DNA of 6,149 nt, taken from positions 1 to 6,149 of the forward strand of contig JABXGU010000188.1 in NCBI GenBank assembly GCA_016550415.1, in the 5' to 3' direction. The DNA comes from an archaeon. Its GTDB lineage: Archaea; Asgardarchaeota; Hermodarchaeia; Hermodarchaeales; Hermodarchaeaceae. A program made the position numbers and the translations under genes. Under the pieces are notes generated by a model. It was not told where the DNA came from and did no database searches. It saw only the letters and a list, made by a program, of their open reading frames with translations. This document shows, in pieces, positions 5,955-6,149 of this stretch. Position 1 is the first letter of the stretch, and every line of letters starts with the position of its first letter.

Positions 5955-5962
5955 TTTAAAAG
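5955..5962 (+). promoter_or_regulatory. Weak TATA-like element after the methyltransferase
   Basis: TTTAAAAG follows the methyltransferase stop codon directly and is preceded by the purine-rich AGAAGAATAG, which could act as a BRE. It would place a transcript start near 5985, just before the palindrome at 5996. This is a pattern-only proposal; CTTTATTT near 6043 is an alternative that would give an almost leaderless transcript. Confidence 0.25.
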
Positions 5963-5995
5963 GTATTAGCGTCCCAAAATTATCAAAATACGATA

Positions 5996-6012
5996 TTCTC
6001 AAGGCTTGAGAA
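5996..6012. promoter_or_regulatory. Perfect 17-bp palindrome, operator-like, with a repeated half-site
   Basis: TTCTCAAG and CTTGAGAA form a perfect inverted repeat around a single central G. The right arm continues as TTGAGAACA (6006-6014), and the same nine bases recur at 6048-6056, 42 bases downstream. The second copy lies just before the ribosome binding site of the gene at 6071. A one-base centre and the lack of a following T run argue against a terminator; a dimeric repressor or activator site fits better. No regulator gene is visible in the window. Confidence 0.4.
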
Positions 6013-6070
6013 CAGAAGCTTAGAACTGAAAACAATCCTATCTTTATTTGAGAACAATCAGGTGAAATAA

Positions 6071-6149
6071 ATGGCCCAACAAGATGTAATCACTTTCACG
6101 CCCGAACGCATTAAAATTGTTTATGATAAAAAAATCAACGAAATATTAC
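6071..6149 (+). CDS. Unidentified gene downstream of the methyltransferase, 3' partial
   Basis: An ATG at 6071 opens a frame that runs to the window edge (26 codons, beginning MAQQDVITFTPERIKIVYD). AGGTGA (6060-6065) lies five bases upstream, a well-placed ribosome binding site, so the start is credible. The visible part is hydrophilic with no signal peptide or membrane helix, and I do not recognise a family. Its position after a nuclease-free methyltransferase makes a restriction endonuclease or another modification-linked protein a fair guess, but nothing in the 26 residues shows that. Confidence 0.6.
   Translation, partial: MAQQDVITFTPERIKIVYDKKINEIL

Noticed and set aside
1..6149. tRNA, rRNA, CRISPR array or insertion sequence
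   Set aside because: I saw no cloverleaf, no regularly spaced repeats, no transposase and no terminal inverted repeats with target duplications by eye.

Overview
The window most resembles a piece of an archaeal chromosome, possibly from the Asgard lineage. Three observations point that way. A surface protein ends in a PGF-type tail (IPGFP, hydrophobic helix, basic cluster). A longin-like/roadblock-like protein is encoded just ahead of a MinD-type ATPase. The promoters that can be proposed are TATA-like boxes about 25-35 bases before the presumed transcript start, combined with GGTGA/GGAGG ribosome binding sites. Base composition looks moderate (near 40% G+C by eye). The Asgard assignment is an inference from memory of protein families, not something measured here.

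Layout. Positions 1-440 (+) hold the 3' end of a secreted, membrane-anchored protein with Ig-like beta-sandwich repeats. It converges on a leftward operon (2613 down to 483) made of three tightly packed genes: a 422-residue longin-like/roadblock-like/winged-helix protein, an overlapping 40-residue small ORF (1235-1357) described here from the sequence, and a 255-residue MinD/ParA-like ATPase. A roughly 150-base divergent promoter region (about 2614-2764) separates this operon from a rightward 12-helix MFS transporter (2765-3898). Then follow a small helix-hairpin-helix protein with a lysine-rich tail (3968-4231), a TaqI/Eco57I-like adenine-N6 DNA methyltransferase with its own target recognition domain (4292-5953), a 117-base non-coding gap with a 17-bp palindrome and a repeated half-site, and the first 26 codons of an unidentified gene (from 6071).

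How the genes may work together. The leftward operon looks like a small-GTPase/ATPase control module. Roadblock and longin folds are typical regulators or scaffolds of Ras-like GTPases, and MinD-type ATPases position proteins on membranes, so a membrane-associated positioning or trafficking role is the simplest hypothesis. No GTPase gene is visible in the window. The right end looks like a DNA modification locus: the methyltransferase has no nuclease domain, so any restriction partner would have to be the gene that begins at 6071 or lie beyond it. The MFS transporter and the helix-hairpin-helix protein have no evident functional link to either module.
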